Origin: Paenibacillus sp. V4I7
GTDB taxonomy: Bacteria; Bacillota; Bacilli; Paenibacillales; NBRC-103111
Length of the DNA stretch: 64,000 nucleotides
Assembly: GCF_030817275.1 (NCBI RefSeq)
Contig: NZ_JAUSZD010000002.1
Span: 4,712,001-4,776,000, forward strand
Direction: 5' to 3'
In this document: positions 50,535 through 58,432 of the stretch, one piece after another
Layout: each line of letters begins with the position of its first letter
Position numbering within the stretch: position 1 is the stretch's first letter
Notes under the pieces: model-generated
What the model saw: only the letters and a program-made list of their open reading frames with translations
What the model was told of the DNA's origin: nothing
The model's database searches: none
Translations under genes and position numbers: made by a program

Positions 50535-51461
50535 CTAGAATAACTTGGAGTCATTATCAACTCGGCGGACAATCCAATTGAAGAAAAGAATGGTGATAAA
50601 ACCCATGACCGACTGGAATAATGCTATTGCCGCAGCATTGCTGTAGCTGTTCATATTCGAGAAATCCCTCAAGGATCGGTACGTATAAGTATCAATGACA
50701 TCCGTAGCCTTGTAGAGCAGAGAATTGTCTCCAATAATTCCATAAATCAAGCCGAATTCACCGTAGAAGATCTGTCCCAAAGCGAGAAGCGTCAGTACGA
50801 TAATGGTCGGCCGCAACAACGGCAGGGTAATGTGCCAGATCTGCTGCCAGCGCTTGGCGCCGTCAATTCTTGCGCTTTCATAATATTCTTCTGAGAAGCC
50901 GGTTATCGTCGCAAGATATATAATCGAACCCCAACCGGCTCCCTTCCATACGAATATAATGGTCAAAAGCATAGGCCAGACCGATGGTGTCTGAAACCAA
51001 TCGACCGTCTGAAAGCCGGCATCTTTCAGCAGCTGATTAATCATGCCGTCCTGCCCGTTAAAGAAATTCAAGACCATCAGATTAACAACGATAATGGAAA
51101 TAAAATGCGGCAAAATCACAAGTGATTGGGTTACCTTCTTGAAAAAAACTTGTCTAATTTCATTCAGCAGCAGGGCAATTAATAAAGAGCTCACGGTGCC
51201 TGCCGTAATGAATAAAAGATTCAAAAATACGGTATTTAATGTAACCGCCAACCAATCAGGTCCTGTGAAAAAAAATGTAAGATTGTCAAATCCCACCCAT
51301 CGACTTCCCCAGATCCCCTTAGCAGGTATAAACTGCTTAAAGGCCAATAGATGTGCAGACATTGGCAAATAAGAAAATATAAATACGTACACAATTACAG
51401 GAAGCGCCATAGCATATAGCCATATGTTCTTCCTGAGTTCTCGTATAATACTCATGTTCAT
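50535..51461 (-). CDS. Sugar ABC transporter permease (LplB-like)
   Basis: About 308 residues, six helices, EAA-like loop ESARIDGAKRWQQIWHITLP near residue 210. ATG at 51461 is chosen because GGAAAGG is 6 bases upstream; the frame extends 13 codons further without support. It follows the binding-protein gene, with a strong hairpin terminator between (51606-51643). That gap probably lowers permease expression relative to the binding protein. Confidence 0.9.
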   Translation of the reverse strand: MNMSIIRELRKNIWLYAMALPVIVYVFIFSYLPMSAHLLAFKQFIPAKGIWGSRWVGFDNLTFFFTGPDWLAVTLNTVFLNLLFITAGTVSSLLIALLLNEIRQVFFKKVTQSLVILPHFISIIVVNLMVLNFFNGQDGMINQLLKDAGFQTVDWFQTPSVWPMLLTIIFVWKGAGWGSIIYLATITGFSEEYYESARIDGAKRWQQIWHITLPLLRPTIIVLTLLALGQIFYGEFGLIYGIIGDNSLLYKATDVIDTYTYRSLRDFSNMNSYSNAAAIALFQSVMGFITILFFNWIVRRVDNDSKLF

Positions 51462-51605
51462 GCTCACCTTTCCTTTCGTATGTGTTTGTATCTTACCCAT
51501 TCGTGGAGCTGGCGTATAGTCTTGCTTTTATCAATGAGTTTGAACTGTAACAGCCCATAGAGGTTTGAATTCTATCACAACGAAAGTCCGGAGTTTACCA
51601 ATATG

Positions 51606-51643
51606 AAAAGCCGGCGAACCTAGAATCTAGGTCGCCGGCTTTT
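51606..51643 (-). terminator. Hairpin between the SBP gene and the permease genes
   Basis: AAAAGCCGGCGA arms with inner CCTAG / CTAGG; 8 bases after the binding-protein stop, ending in TTTT on the minus strand. It probably attenuates read-through so that binding protein exceeds permease. Confidence 0.8.
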
Positions 51644-51651
51644 AGGGCAGT

Positions 51652-53169
51652 TTACTTCTTTTTACTGGCCAGGTACGCATCCAGCTGTTTTTGATACTCA
51701 ACTTGGACTTTCTTGACATTAGCATATGCTTTATCCTTAAACTTCGCTAAACCATCTTTCGGTTCCACCAGACCCATGACTATCGGATCATACAACTCTT
51801 TACCCACAGTGCTCAATTGTGCAATTTCATTGGATACCGGGCTTGGATCGAAAGTAAATCCGGCAAGAATATCCGCCGTAAAATTATTGGGATCCCGCTG
51901 CCACTTATTCAGCTTGATCACATCTTCCGGCAAGCTGGCATCGATGCGATCCAGCTTGGAGTTCCAACCCCATGCGAAAGGAATGCCTGCATAAGGGCTT
52001 TCTTTGATGGGTTTAAAAAGGCCTTCGCCCGAATCTTCCCAGTTTTTACCCTTTATTCCGTAGGCAAGCAAGTCGTAATTATCCTTCTGGTTTAACCAAT
52101 TGACGAATTGAATGGCGCGTTCTTTGTTTTTGCTGACCACGGGGACGGCAATGAAATTTCCTGCTTTGAACGTTGAGGCCAGCTTCATGCTGGGATCATA
52201 GAAACTGAATGCTTCTGCGGTGGCTCCCGGAACTGACTTTTCCAGAGAAGTTCGGGTGCTAAGAGCTACACCGAAATCATTGAAGGTTGCTACAGCTGCT
52301 TTTCCTTTAGCAAATTCCGCATTTTTAAGAATGAGGGCATCTTTGGCAAGAATCCCATCCTGGTAGATCTTGTAATTTTGTTCGAAATTTTTCATGATCA
52401 TAGGATCCATGTTATCAAAGATATTATAGGCCTTTCCATCATTGCCTTTGGTGTACAGTCCAGGATAATTCGATATAGCGGCAAGATTGGCTTTCGGATC
52501 CAGCATACTTGCCATCTTCAAACCAGTATGTTCGGTGCCGTTCGGAATGTACGGGGTGATCTCCGGAGCCTTCTCTTTCACAGCATACATAAATTTGACC
52601 AGATCGTCGTAGCTCTTGATCGGAGCAATGCCTAGCTTCTCTCGGATGTCCTTGCGTATAACAAACGTCCACGGACGAATGAAATTCACTTCAAGCGGTA
52701 CTGCGTACAATTTACCGGTCACTTTGTTGGCTTCTAGCAGTTGCGCAGAGCGGTTGCTTTTAATCTCAGGTCCATACTTATCAATGATTGAGTCTAATGG
52801 TTCGTAGAGCCCAGCAGCAATATTTTGATACGGATTATTATCCCAGATCAGATCGTAATCTTCCGCGGAGGATAATGCGACTTGGCGTTTCTGAAGGACA
52901 TCCGCCCATGGAATAAACACCACGTTCAGCTTCACATTAAGCGAACCGGCAAGACGATTCTCCATCTCTCCCTTCACTTCACTCCAATTGGCCGGCGGAT
53001 CTCCCGGGAACATGATTTTCAGTTTAACCGGATCTAATTTGGCCACCGTGGAAGCTGCCGGTTTGGTGGTTTCGGAAGTTGCAGCCTCCTTCGAACCGCA
53101 GGCGGCCAATGTTCCTGCCAGTATTAGCGATGTCACCATTAATAAGATACCTTTACTTCTTGACTTCAC
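51652..53169 (-). CDS. Sugar ABC transporter substrate-binding lipoprotein
   Basis: A 505-residue lipoprotein with lipobox LAACG (lipidated Cys near residue 24). The body begins LKIMFPGDPPANWSEV and has the two-lobed carbohydrate-binding pattern with a long C-terminal helix. The start is GTG at 53169, with AGGAGGGG 7 bases upstream. It belongs to the regulator-SBP-permease-permease-567-GH130 series, all on the minus strand. The ligand may be a mannose-containing oligosaccharide, judging only from GH130. Confidence 0.9.
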   Translation of the reverse strand: MKSRSKGILLMVTSLILAGTLAACGSKEAATSETTKPAASTVAKLDPVKLKIMFPGDPPANWSEVKGEMENRLAGSLNVKLNVVFIPWADVLQKRQVALSSAEDYDLIWDNNPYQNIAAGLYEPLDSIIDKYGPEIKSNRSAQLLEANKVTGKLYAVPLEVNFIRPWTFVIRKDIREKLGIAPIKSYDDLVKFMYAVKEKAPEITPYIPNGTEHTGLKMASMLDPKANLAAISNYPGLYTKGNDGKAYNIFDNMDPMIMKNFEQNYKIYQDGILAKDALILKNAEFAKGKAAVATFNDFGVALSTRTSLEKSVPGATAEAFSFYDPSMKLASTFKAGNFIAVPVVSKNKERAIQFVNWLNQKDNYDLLAYGIKGKNWEDSGEGLFKPIKESPYAGIPFAWGWNSKLDRIDASLPEDVIKLNKWQRDPNNFTADILAGFTFDPSPVSNEIAQLSTVGKELYDPIVMGLVEPKDGLAKFKDKAYANVKKVQVEYQKQLDAYLASKKK

Positions 53170-53195
53170 TGTTTAACCCCTCCTGTTTTATGATC

Positions 53196-53256
53196 AACCG
53201 AGCAATGACATAACCATGGTTCGCATTTTGGTTTCGTGTATCCGGTGTGCTCGGTT
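53196..53256. promoter_or_regulatory. Nested inverted repeats upstream of the SBP gene
   Basis: AACCGAGCA (53196-53204) and TGCTCGGTT (53248-53256) are perfect complements. Between them lies the palindrome AACCATGGTT (53212-53221). This is in the 5' untranslated part of the importer operon; it could be an operator pair or an mRNA structure. The rest of the 213-base gap shows a TATAAC near 53320 but no clear -35. Confidence 0.4.
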
Positions 53257-53382
53257 CGTACTAGATCATACTCGGATTGCTCAGCTTCCGTACAGTCCGG
53301 TATCTATCAATCGGTATGAAATGTTATAAAGGGCGGAGTATCAATTTCCCAACAATCAGAGTACGAATTTCAATGCACTAAA

Positions 53383-55644
53383 TCATGTTTTTCCCAAACG
53401 GTATTGGTTCGGCGTCATCCCGGTTGCTCGCTTGAATGCCGCAAAGAAGGTACTCTTGGTTTGAAATCCGGACTGTTCCGTTATATCAGCAACGGTCCAA
53501 TCGGTCGTTGTAAGCAGCTTGATGACATGCTCAATCCGTTGGTCTGTAATATAATCGGATAGTGAGCAATTAAAATGATCCTTGAATATTTGTCTGGCAT
53601 AGTTCACAGACATGGAGACATGTGCGGCAATGTCATCGACGGAAAGCATCGGATTGTGAAGATGATTACGTACATATTCAATCATCTCCGCAGCAACCTC
53701 ATCCTTTCGGCTCAAAGCATTCTTCTTGCGGTTCTGTTCTATGGTTTGTAGCATCACCTGGTACAGCCACGATTTCACTTCACCTAAGGTGGCAAATTGT
53801 TCCAGAAAAGAATGGATACTCTTCATCCCTTGAAACGTTTTATAGTTTTTGAAGCTTTTCATGATTGAATAAATGATGTGAGTCAACTGCAGTTTGCATT
53901 CCTGATAACTTAGTTCCTGCATATGCACGGTGAGGTGATCCAAATAACCTTCAAGTGCTTTATCATTCTTAAGCTGAACAGATTGAATAACCTGTTTCAG
54001 CAATGCTTCATCGAGATCACTGTCTTTGCCTCGTTCATATCGCTCCAGATCATCAGAAGTAAACACCCTATCCTCATGATTAATGAATCCCATTAACGTC
54101 AGTTCGTAAAGCTGGTTATAGATAATCTGCAGATTCTCCTCAACATCAAGCACGGAACTGATAGCTGCATGCACTTCCAGCTTAAGCCATCGACTGATCT
54201 GAACCTTTACATCATCCATCGCTCCTATTGCTAGTGCCATTTCTTCCTCTGAAGTAGACAAAGAAATGAGCGCCACAATGTGATCAGAGCCGAAATCGAC
54301 TGTTTCCGCAACAAACCCGTGATTCGAAAGAACTTCTGCCATAATATTCCCTAATGCAAAGCGCAATAATTTGCGCGAAGCAAAGTCAAACTGTTCTTCG
54401 AAGCGTCCGTACGATTCCAGACGAATGACCGCCATGCGAAACCATTCCGTTTGGAGAATTTGCGTTTGGTTCCTAATAAACTCTTCAATTGGTTTGGATG
54501 ACTTCGAATTAAGAATCCATTGACGCAAGAAATCATCCTTCACCAAAGCTTTGCTGCTCTTGATCGATGAATCCAATTGTTCGATCTTCGCAACAAGCGA
54601 ATGGAAACCGGAATGAATCCATGCCATTTCATTGCCGGCATTTGATGCTTGTAGGATAGCATGTTCCTTACCTAGTTTGCTTCGTATTTGAGCTGCCAAG
54701 TCACTAAGAGGCTTTAAGCTGCGGTATGATTGCCAAAACAAATATAACAGCAAGGCTAACAGCATAAAGATCGAAGAACCAATAATTTGGATACGAATCT
54801 TAGCAACCTTATCTTGCCATAAGGAGATCGGCGACATGTGATATATATTCCATCCTTCTACAGGGAACCGTTCCGACTGAATGGACCAGGTTTCATTGCC
54901 AGTCTTCCATTTCCATCCCTGGTCTGCCGCCGTTTTATCTACTTCCATTAGCGCTTTGGTTAACGCAGGGTCCGTATTCCCCAGGATGAACTCTTTATTT
55001 TTGCCTTCAATATAAATTTTATTGGGATCATCTGCTGAAATCTGCAGCATGTTCTCATTCAACAATGGTTTACTGAACAGAATTGCAACAAATCCCTGAT
55101 AGTTCTGATTAGGTCCGGCTGCTGGTACGACAAGTGCAAGAAACGATTCTCCTCCCACCTCATGGTTAACATACTGCAGATACGGCGTTTTTTGATTCTT
55201 AATGTAGTCCAACATCGTTTGGTCATAAAAATTCTTTGTCGTATAGATGCTCGATTCAGAAGTGTAGATTTGATCAATATGAAAGTTAATTAAATAAATG
55301 CCTCGAATGAAAGGCTCACTGCTCATAAATTCCCTTACACTTGTCGCTGCTTTATCCAATGTCAATGGGGAGTACTGGTCCTTTTCCATGTTCATCCAGA
55401 GCGCAATACTTTGATCCGAATAGATTCTTAGCGCAAACTGGCGTATTTTTTGCAGGGTAAATTCCGAGGTTTTAACGATTTGATTAATTTTCACCTGGTT
55501 GGACTTGTCCATTTCATCCATTGCGCTTTTAGCGAACTGCTGGCTCAGGAACACGGTGAACACTAGGGTAAGTAAGCTCACTGCAATGCATGAATACATA
55601 AATATGTTTAAATACATCTTCTTCGGCTTTAACCGGCTCCACAT
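53383..55644 (-). CDS. YesN-type AraC transcriptional regulator with membrane sensor
   Basis: A 753-residue regulator. Transmembrane helices near residues 12-33 and 290-310 bound an extracellular cache-like sensor. The last 100 residues are an AraC double helix-turn-helix (VDDIAAHVSMSVNYARQIF; ITEQSGFQTKSTFFAAFKR). ATG at 55644 has GAAGGG 6 bases upstream; the frame extends 10 codons without support. It is immediately upstream of the importer/GH130 genes on the same strand and is their probable activator. Confidence 0.88.
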   Translation of the reverse strand: MWSRLKPKKMYLNIFMYSCIAVSLLTLVFTVFLSQQFAKSAMDEMDKSNQVKINQIVKTSEFTLQKIRQFALRIYSDQSIALWMNMEKDQYSPLTLDKAATSVREFMSSEPFIRGIYLINFHIDQIYTSESSIYTTKNFYDQTMLDYIKNQKTPYLQYVNHEVGGESFLALVVPAAGPNQNYQGFVAILFSKPLLNENMLQISADDPNKIYIEGKNKEFILGNTDPALTKALMEVDKTAADQGWKWKTGNETWSIQSERFPVEGWNIYHMSPISLWQDKVAKIRIQIIGSSIFMLLALLLYLFWQSYRSLKPLSDLAAQIRSKLGKEHAILQASNAGNEMAWIHSGFHSLVAKIEQLDSSIKSSKALVKDDFLRQWILNSKSSKPIEEFIRNQTQILQTEWFRMAVIRLESYGRFEEQFDFASRKLLRFALGNIMAEVLSNHGFVAETVDFGSDHIVALISLSTSEEEMALAIGAMDDVKVQISRWLKLEVHAAISSVLDVEENLQIIYNQLYELTLMGFINHEDRVFTSDDLERYERGKDSDLDEALLKQVIQSVQLKNDKALEGYLDHLTVHMQELSYQECKLQLTHIIYSIMKSFKNYKTFQGMKSIHSFLEQFATLGEVKSWLYQVMLQTIEQNRKKNALSRKDEVAAEMIEYVRNHLHNPMLSVDDIAAHVSMSVNYARQIFKDHFNCSLSDYITDQRIEHVIKLLTTTDWTVADITEQSGFQTKSTFFAAFKRATGMTPNQYRLGKT

Positions 55645-55887
55645 GGCATACCCTTCTTTCTCAATATATCCCACGAAAACAATATGACAGATTACCTGCT
55701 TTGTCCAGTATGAATCTTATCAAAGAAGTCCGAATTTTATTACATGAGCAGAGTCATCTTCGTTTAAATCAGTCCACACCAAATCCCCCTCATTTTCTCA
55801 CCATAGTAGTCTCATTCGATGATTAACTGTTAATTCCATCAAATTCATGACATTTGTTCATCCTCTCTTTCCTAATTAATTTAGCAA

Positions 55888-55919
55888 TAAAAAAAGCCTC
55901 CACTTTTACGAGTGAAGGC
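55888..55919 (-). terminator. Terminator after the Ada-like/small-ORF unit
   Basis: GCCTTCACT / AGTGGAGGC on the minus strand, followed by TTTTTTTATT. It ends the transcript coming from the methyltransferase gene. Confidence 0.85.
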
Positions 55920-55958
55920 CTTCCTTTGTGAGGTGTGGGTGTTTCAGACGGTACCATA

Positions 55959-56024
55959 CTATTGACGGCTCTCCATTTCCATGTAACTCATGAAGATGTC
56001 GGGCTTGCTCGAGTTGAGATTCAT
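55959..56024 (-). CDS. Possible 21-residue peptide downstream of the methyltransferase gene
   Basis: MNLNSSKPDIFMSYMEMESR plus one residue, with ATG at 56024. The ribosome site GGAGG lies 8 bases upstream, inside the last codons of the methyltransferase gene, and a terminator follows about 40 bases after the stop. The spacing is ideal, but so short a frame may be chance or the start of a truncated gene. No family is recognised. Confidence 0.35.
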   Translation of the reverse strand: MNLNSSKPDIFMSYMEMESRQ

Positions 56025-56028
56025 ATGT

Positions 56029-56673
56029 CTATCCTCCATATTTTTCATGAGATAACAACCACTTTTTACGTGTTAATCCGCCGCCATAACCGCATAACTC
56101 ACCATTTGAGTTAATAACACGGTGACAGGGAATCACAATAGCCAGTTGATTTGCGCCATTAGCCTGAGCTACAGCGCGATAGCCGGTTGGTTTACCGAGT
56201 GAAATGGCAATGTCAGAATAGGAACGAGTTTCCCCTGACGGTATTTTTATTAATTGCTCCCAGACGCTTTTCTGAAAAGTCGATCCCATTAAAAAGAGAG
56301 GGGTTTTAAACTCGGTTAGTGTACCGTCGAAATAATAAGTAAGTTCCCTTTCAATCGACCGAATTGGCTCTGTTAGACCAGGGATAATTGCTGATTTAGT
56401 TCTTTTTCTAAGCCGTTCCACTTCGAGCTCTAAGCCACGGCGATCAACAAATTCTAAAAGATAGAGCATGCTCTCATCCCCGATGGCAATCATGGGACCA
56501 AGCCGAGTATCCAGCCAAGCTGCTTTAAGTACCAGGCTATCTTCTAACCTAGTAGGCGATGTACCCATGATGCGCGAGAAAGCGTCTCTAAAGCCGCTGC
56601 TGGAATCATAACCGGATGCTAATTGTGTATAAATGATCGTTTCCCCTGATCTAATGCTTTTCAAGTTGGACAA
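56029..56673 (-). CDS. Truncated Ada-like methylated-DNA cysteine methyltransferase
   Basis: A 214-residue protein. Residues 1-45 are only the second half of an AraC-type helix-turn-helix (IRSGETIIYTQLASGYDSSSGFRDAF). Residues 50-214 form a complete O6-alkylguanine-DNA alkyltransferase with IPCHRVINSNG holding the acceptor Cys near 180, and GYGGGLTRKKWLLSHE at the end. Ada proteins carry an N-terminal zinc domain and a full HTH before this point; both are missing. No good start exists: TTG at 56673 is preceded by an in-frame TGA. The repair domain should work; the activator function is probably lost. It begins 5 bases after the synthase gene. Confidence 0.8.
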   Translation of the reverse strand: MSNLKSIRSGETIIYTQLASGYDSSSGFRDAFSRIMGTSPTRLEDSLVLKAAWLDTRLGPMIAIGDESMLYLLEFVDRRGLELEVERLRKRTKSAIIPGLTEPIRSIERELTYYFDGTLTEFKTPLFLMGSTFQKSVWEQLIKIPSGETRSYSDIAISLGKPTGYRAVAQANGANQLAIVIPCHRVINSNGELCGYGGGLTRKKWLLSHEKYGG

Positions 56674-56678
56674 TCATG

Positions 56679-57503
56679 TTATCCAGTCACACGACTCACA
56701 ATTTTTAGAACCGCATCTCTCGTTAATTTGTTTCCACCAACAGCGATGAGGTTTACCGTAGCATGAGCTAGCGCTAATGGTATCTTGCAAAAATTCAACG
56801 CTGGACCTTCCTTCAGATCTGCGACATATGAGTCGGCGAGTTGTAAATTGCGACGTGTGTACTGTTGCATCTCTTTGAATCCCCAACCGTCAGGAAAGAA
56901 GTCAACGCCACGTTTAAGATCCTCCACTCTGTTTCGAAGGATATTTACTGACTGAAGTCCTCTTCCGAAGGCAATCGCCTTCGTTAGATCGGATTGCGTC
57001 CCGTCATGCCACAACCATAGTTCTGATAGCATTTCTCCAACCATACCAGCCACACTATAAGTATAGCGGTCCAAATCCTCTTCCGTATGAATGTTCCACC
57101 CGTTCTGAACCCATTCGGCCATTTGTAACGACATCTTTGCGATGTAATGATATACGATTGGAGCTGCGGAAGATGGACAAAGAAGCGCCCACTCATCGAG
57201 TTGCATTGTAACTGCCGGTAATACTGCCCCATACGGTGAGAGTAATTTTTGTGTTGCTTCGATAATATATGGGGATTGGAATGCCTCGTGTATCCCGAGT
57301 AATAATTCCACTTTCAATTGGTCTGTGAGTTCTTCATGATCCTCGATTTCATCTATAGCTCGCATACACAGATAGGCAGACGTTACAGCCTCCCTCAATC
57401 CTAAATCCAAGTAACTTATCGGAATATAAAAAGTACGGCTCGTTTTCTTCAACATGGTCATTGCATTATTCAGGACGACGTTATTAATGGATACTACCTC
57501 CAA
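56679..57503 (-). CDS. Squalene/phytoene synthase-family protein (YisP-like)
   Basis: About 270 residues of the trans-isoprenyl diphosphate synthase fold. AIDEIEDH near residue 49 is the first Asp-rich motif; NILRNRVEDLKRGVDFFP near 190-207 stands in for the second. Bacillus YisP relatives dephosphorylate farnesyl diphosphate or make squalene-type products at the membrane. No hopene cyclase or carotenoid genes are adjacent. The frame opens at TTG 57503, but GGAGG lies within the first codons and points to ATT at 57488, giving SD spacing of 7-8 bases. ATT would be a rare start. A near-ideal TTGACA promoter lies 60 bases upstream. Confidence 0.78.
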   Translation of the reverse strand: MEVVSINNVVLNNAMTMLKKTSRTFYIPISYLDLGLREAVTSAYLCMRAIDEIEDHEELTDQLKVELLLGIHEAFQSPYIIEATQKLLSPYGAVLPAVTMQLDEWALLCPSSAAPIVYHYIAKMSLQMAEWVQNGWNIHTEEDLDRYTYSVAGMVGEMLSELWLWHDGTQSDLTKAIAFGRGLQSVNILRNRVEDLKRGVDFFPDGWGFKEMQQYTRRNLQLADSYVADLKEGPALNFCKIPLALAHATVNLIAVGGNKLTRDAVLKIVSRVTG

Positions 57504-57538
57504 TGATTAGCTTAGCTTATAAATTATTCATGCTTAAT

Positions 57539-57567
57539 ATCATGATAACATACCTTGATATTGTCAA
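57539..57567 (-). promoter_or_regulatory. Promoter of the synthase gene
   Basis: On the minus strand a perfect -35 TTGACA (57567-57562) is followed after 17 bases by CATGAT (57544-57539), within a TATCATGATA palindrome. A second inverted repeat CTTGA/TCAAG surrounds the -35. This may be a regulated sigma-A promoter. Confidence 0.5.
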
Positions 57568-57623
57568 GCCAAATACTATAACCATTACTTTACTAAACTG
57601 CCTTTTAGTCCAATAGCACAAAG

Positions 57624-57650
57624 AGACCCACAGCAACGGGCTGTGGGTCT
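57624..57650. terminator. Orphan hairpin
   Basis: Perfect 11-bp arms AGACCCACAGC / GCTGTGGGTCT, with AAGTTTTATATTTT on its plus-strand side. It lies between the synthase promoter and the decayed methyltransferase and no gene currently ends at it; it may be left from a deleted gene. Confidence 0.55.
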
Positions 57651-57701
57651 AAGTTTTATATTTTAAAGGGGGTCAATTTTTATTATAAGCTTGATTCATT
57701 A

Positions 57702-58345
57702 ATGCCACATGAAAATAAGATTTCAAACATGTTACATTTTCCTAACTCTCGGTTTTCGTTTGGTTTACTTTGCGGAACGAATCAACTGCGTGCCCAGGAT
57801 TTGGAGATTGTTGAACGATTTCATCCTAACCGTGACGTGCGTCGTATAGGTTTTGACTGGCCTCCTATCGCGTATAGCATGATCGGCAGAGTTCGCATAG
57901 AAAATTTGCAGCAATACATGCAGACCGTATTGAATGACCATATAGAGGGCGATTTCATAGAAACCGGGGTCTAGAGAGGCGGAGCTTGCATTTTTATGCG
58001 GGGTTATCTCAAAGTTAACGGGGTCAAGGATAGAAGTTTGTGGGTAGCCGACTCTTTCGAAGGATTGCCCAGACCGGAATGGTTTCAAGATAGCGGCGAA
58101 ATTCATCATACTTTTGATTTTCTGAAAGTTTCTTTGGAAGAGGTAACAGAAAATTTTCGAAATTATTGATCTCTTAGATGGTCAAGTCCGATTTCTAAAG
58201 GGGTGATATAAAGACACTTTACTTTCCGCTCCGATTAAAAAGATTGCGGTGTTGAGATTTGACGGAGATATGTACAGTTCGACCATGGATTGCTTGTATC
58301 AACTGTACCCGAGCGTCTCCAAAGGCAAAGAGCTGTCGGGTGGCG
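57702..58345 (+). pseudogene. Decayed TylF/MycF-type O-methyltransferase
   Basis: The frame from 57702 reads through RIENLQQYMQTVLNDH and GDFIETGV, then a TAG where the family has Trp, then RGGACIFMRGYLKVNGV, VADSFEGLPRPEWF and SLEEVTENFRNY. After another stop the homology resumes in a different frame at about 58215-58340 (KIAVLRFDGDMYSSTMDCLY, LYPSVSKG) and ends before the family's IIDDY motif. One nonsense mutation, one frameshift and a lost 3' end make it a pseudogene. TylF enzymes methylate sugars in macrolides or surface glycans. Confidence 0.85.
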
Positions 58346-58432
58346 GCTCTTTCAAAGTTGAACTATTGGTTTTCAATACATTAATCATCGTTCAAATGGC
58401 CGGTTCCTCATTACTTTTTCACTACTTCGCCC

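Noticed and set aside
57765..58109. 114-codon minus-strand frame
   Set aside because: Antisense to the TylF-type pseudogene, which explains the sequence; no ribosome site.
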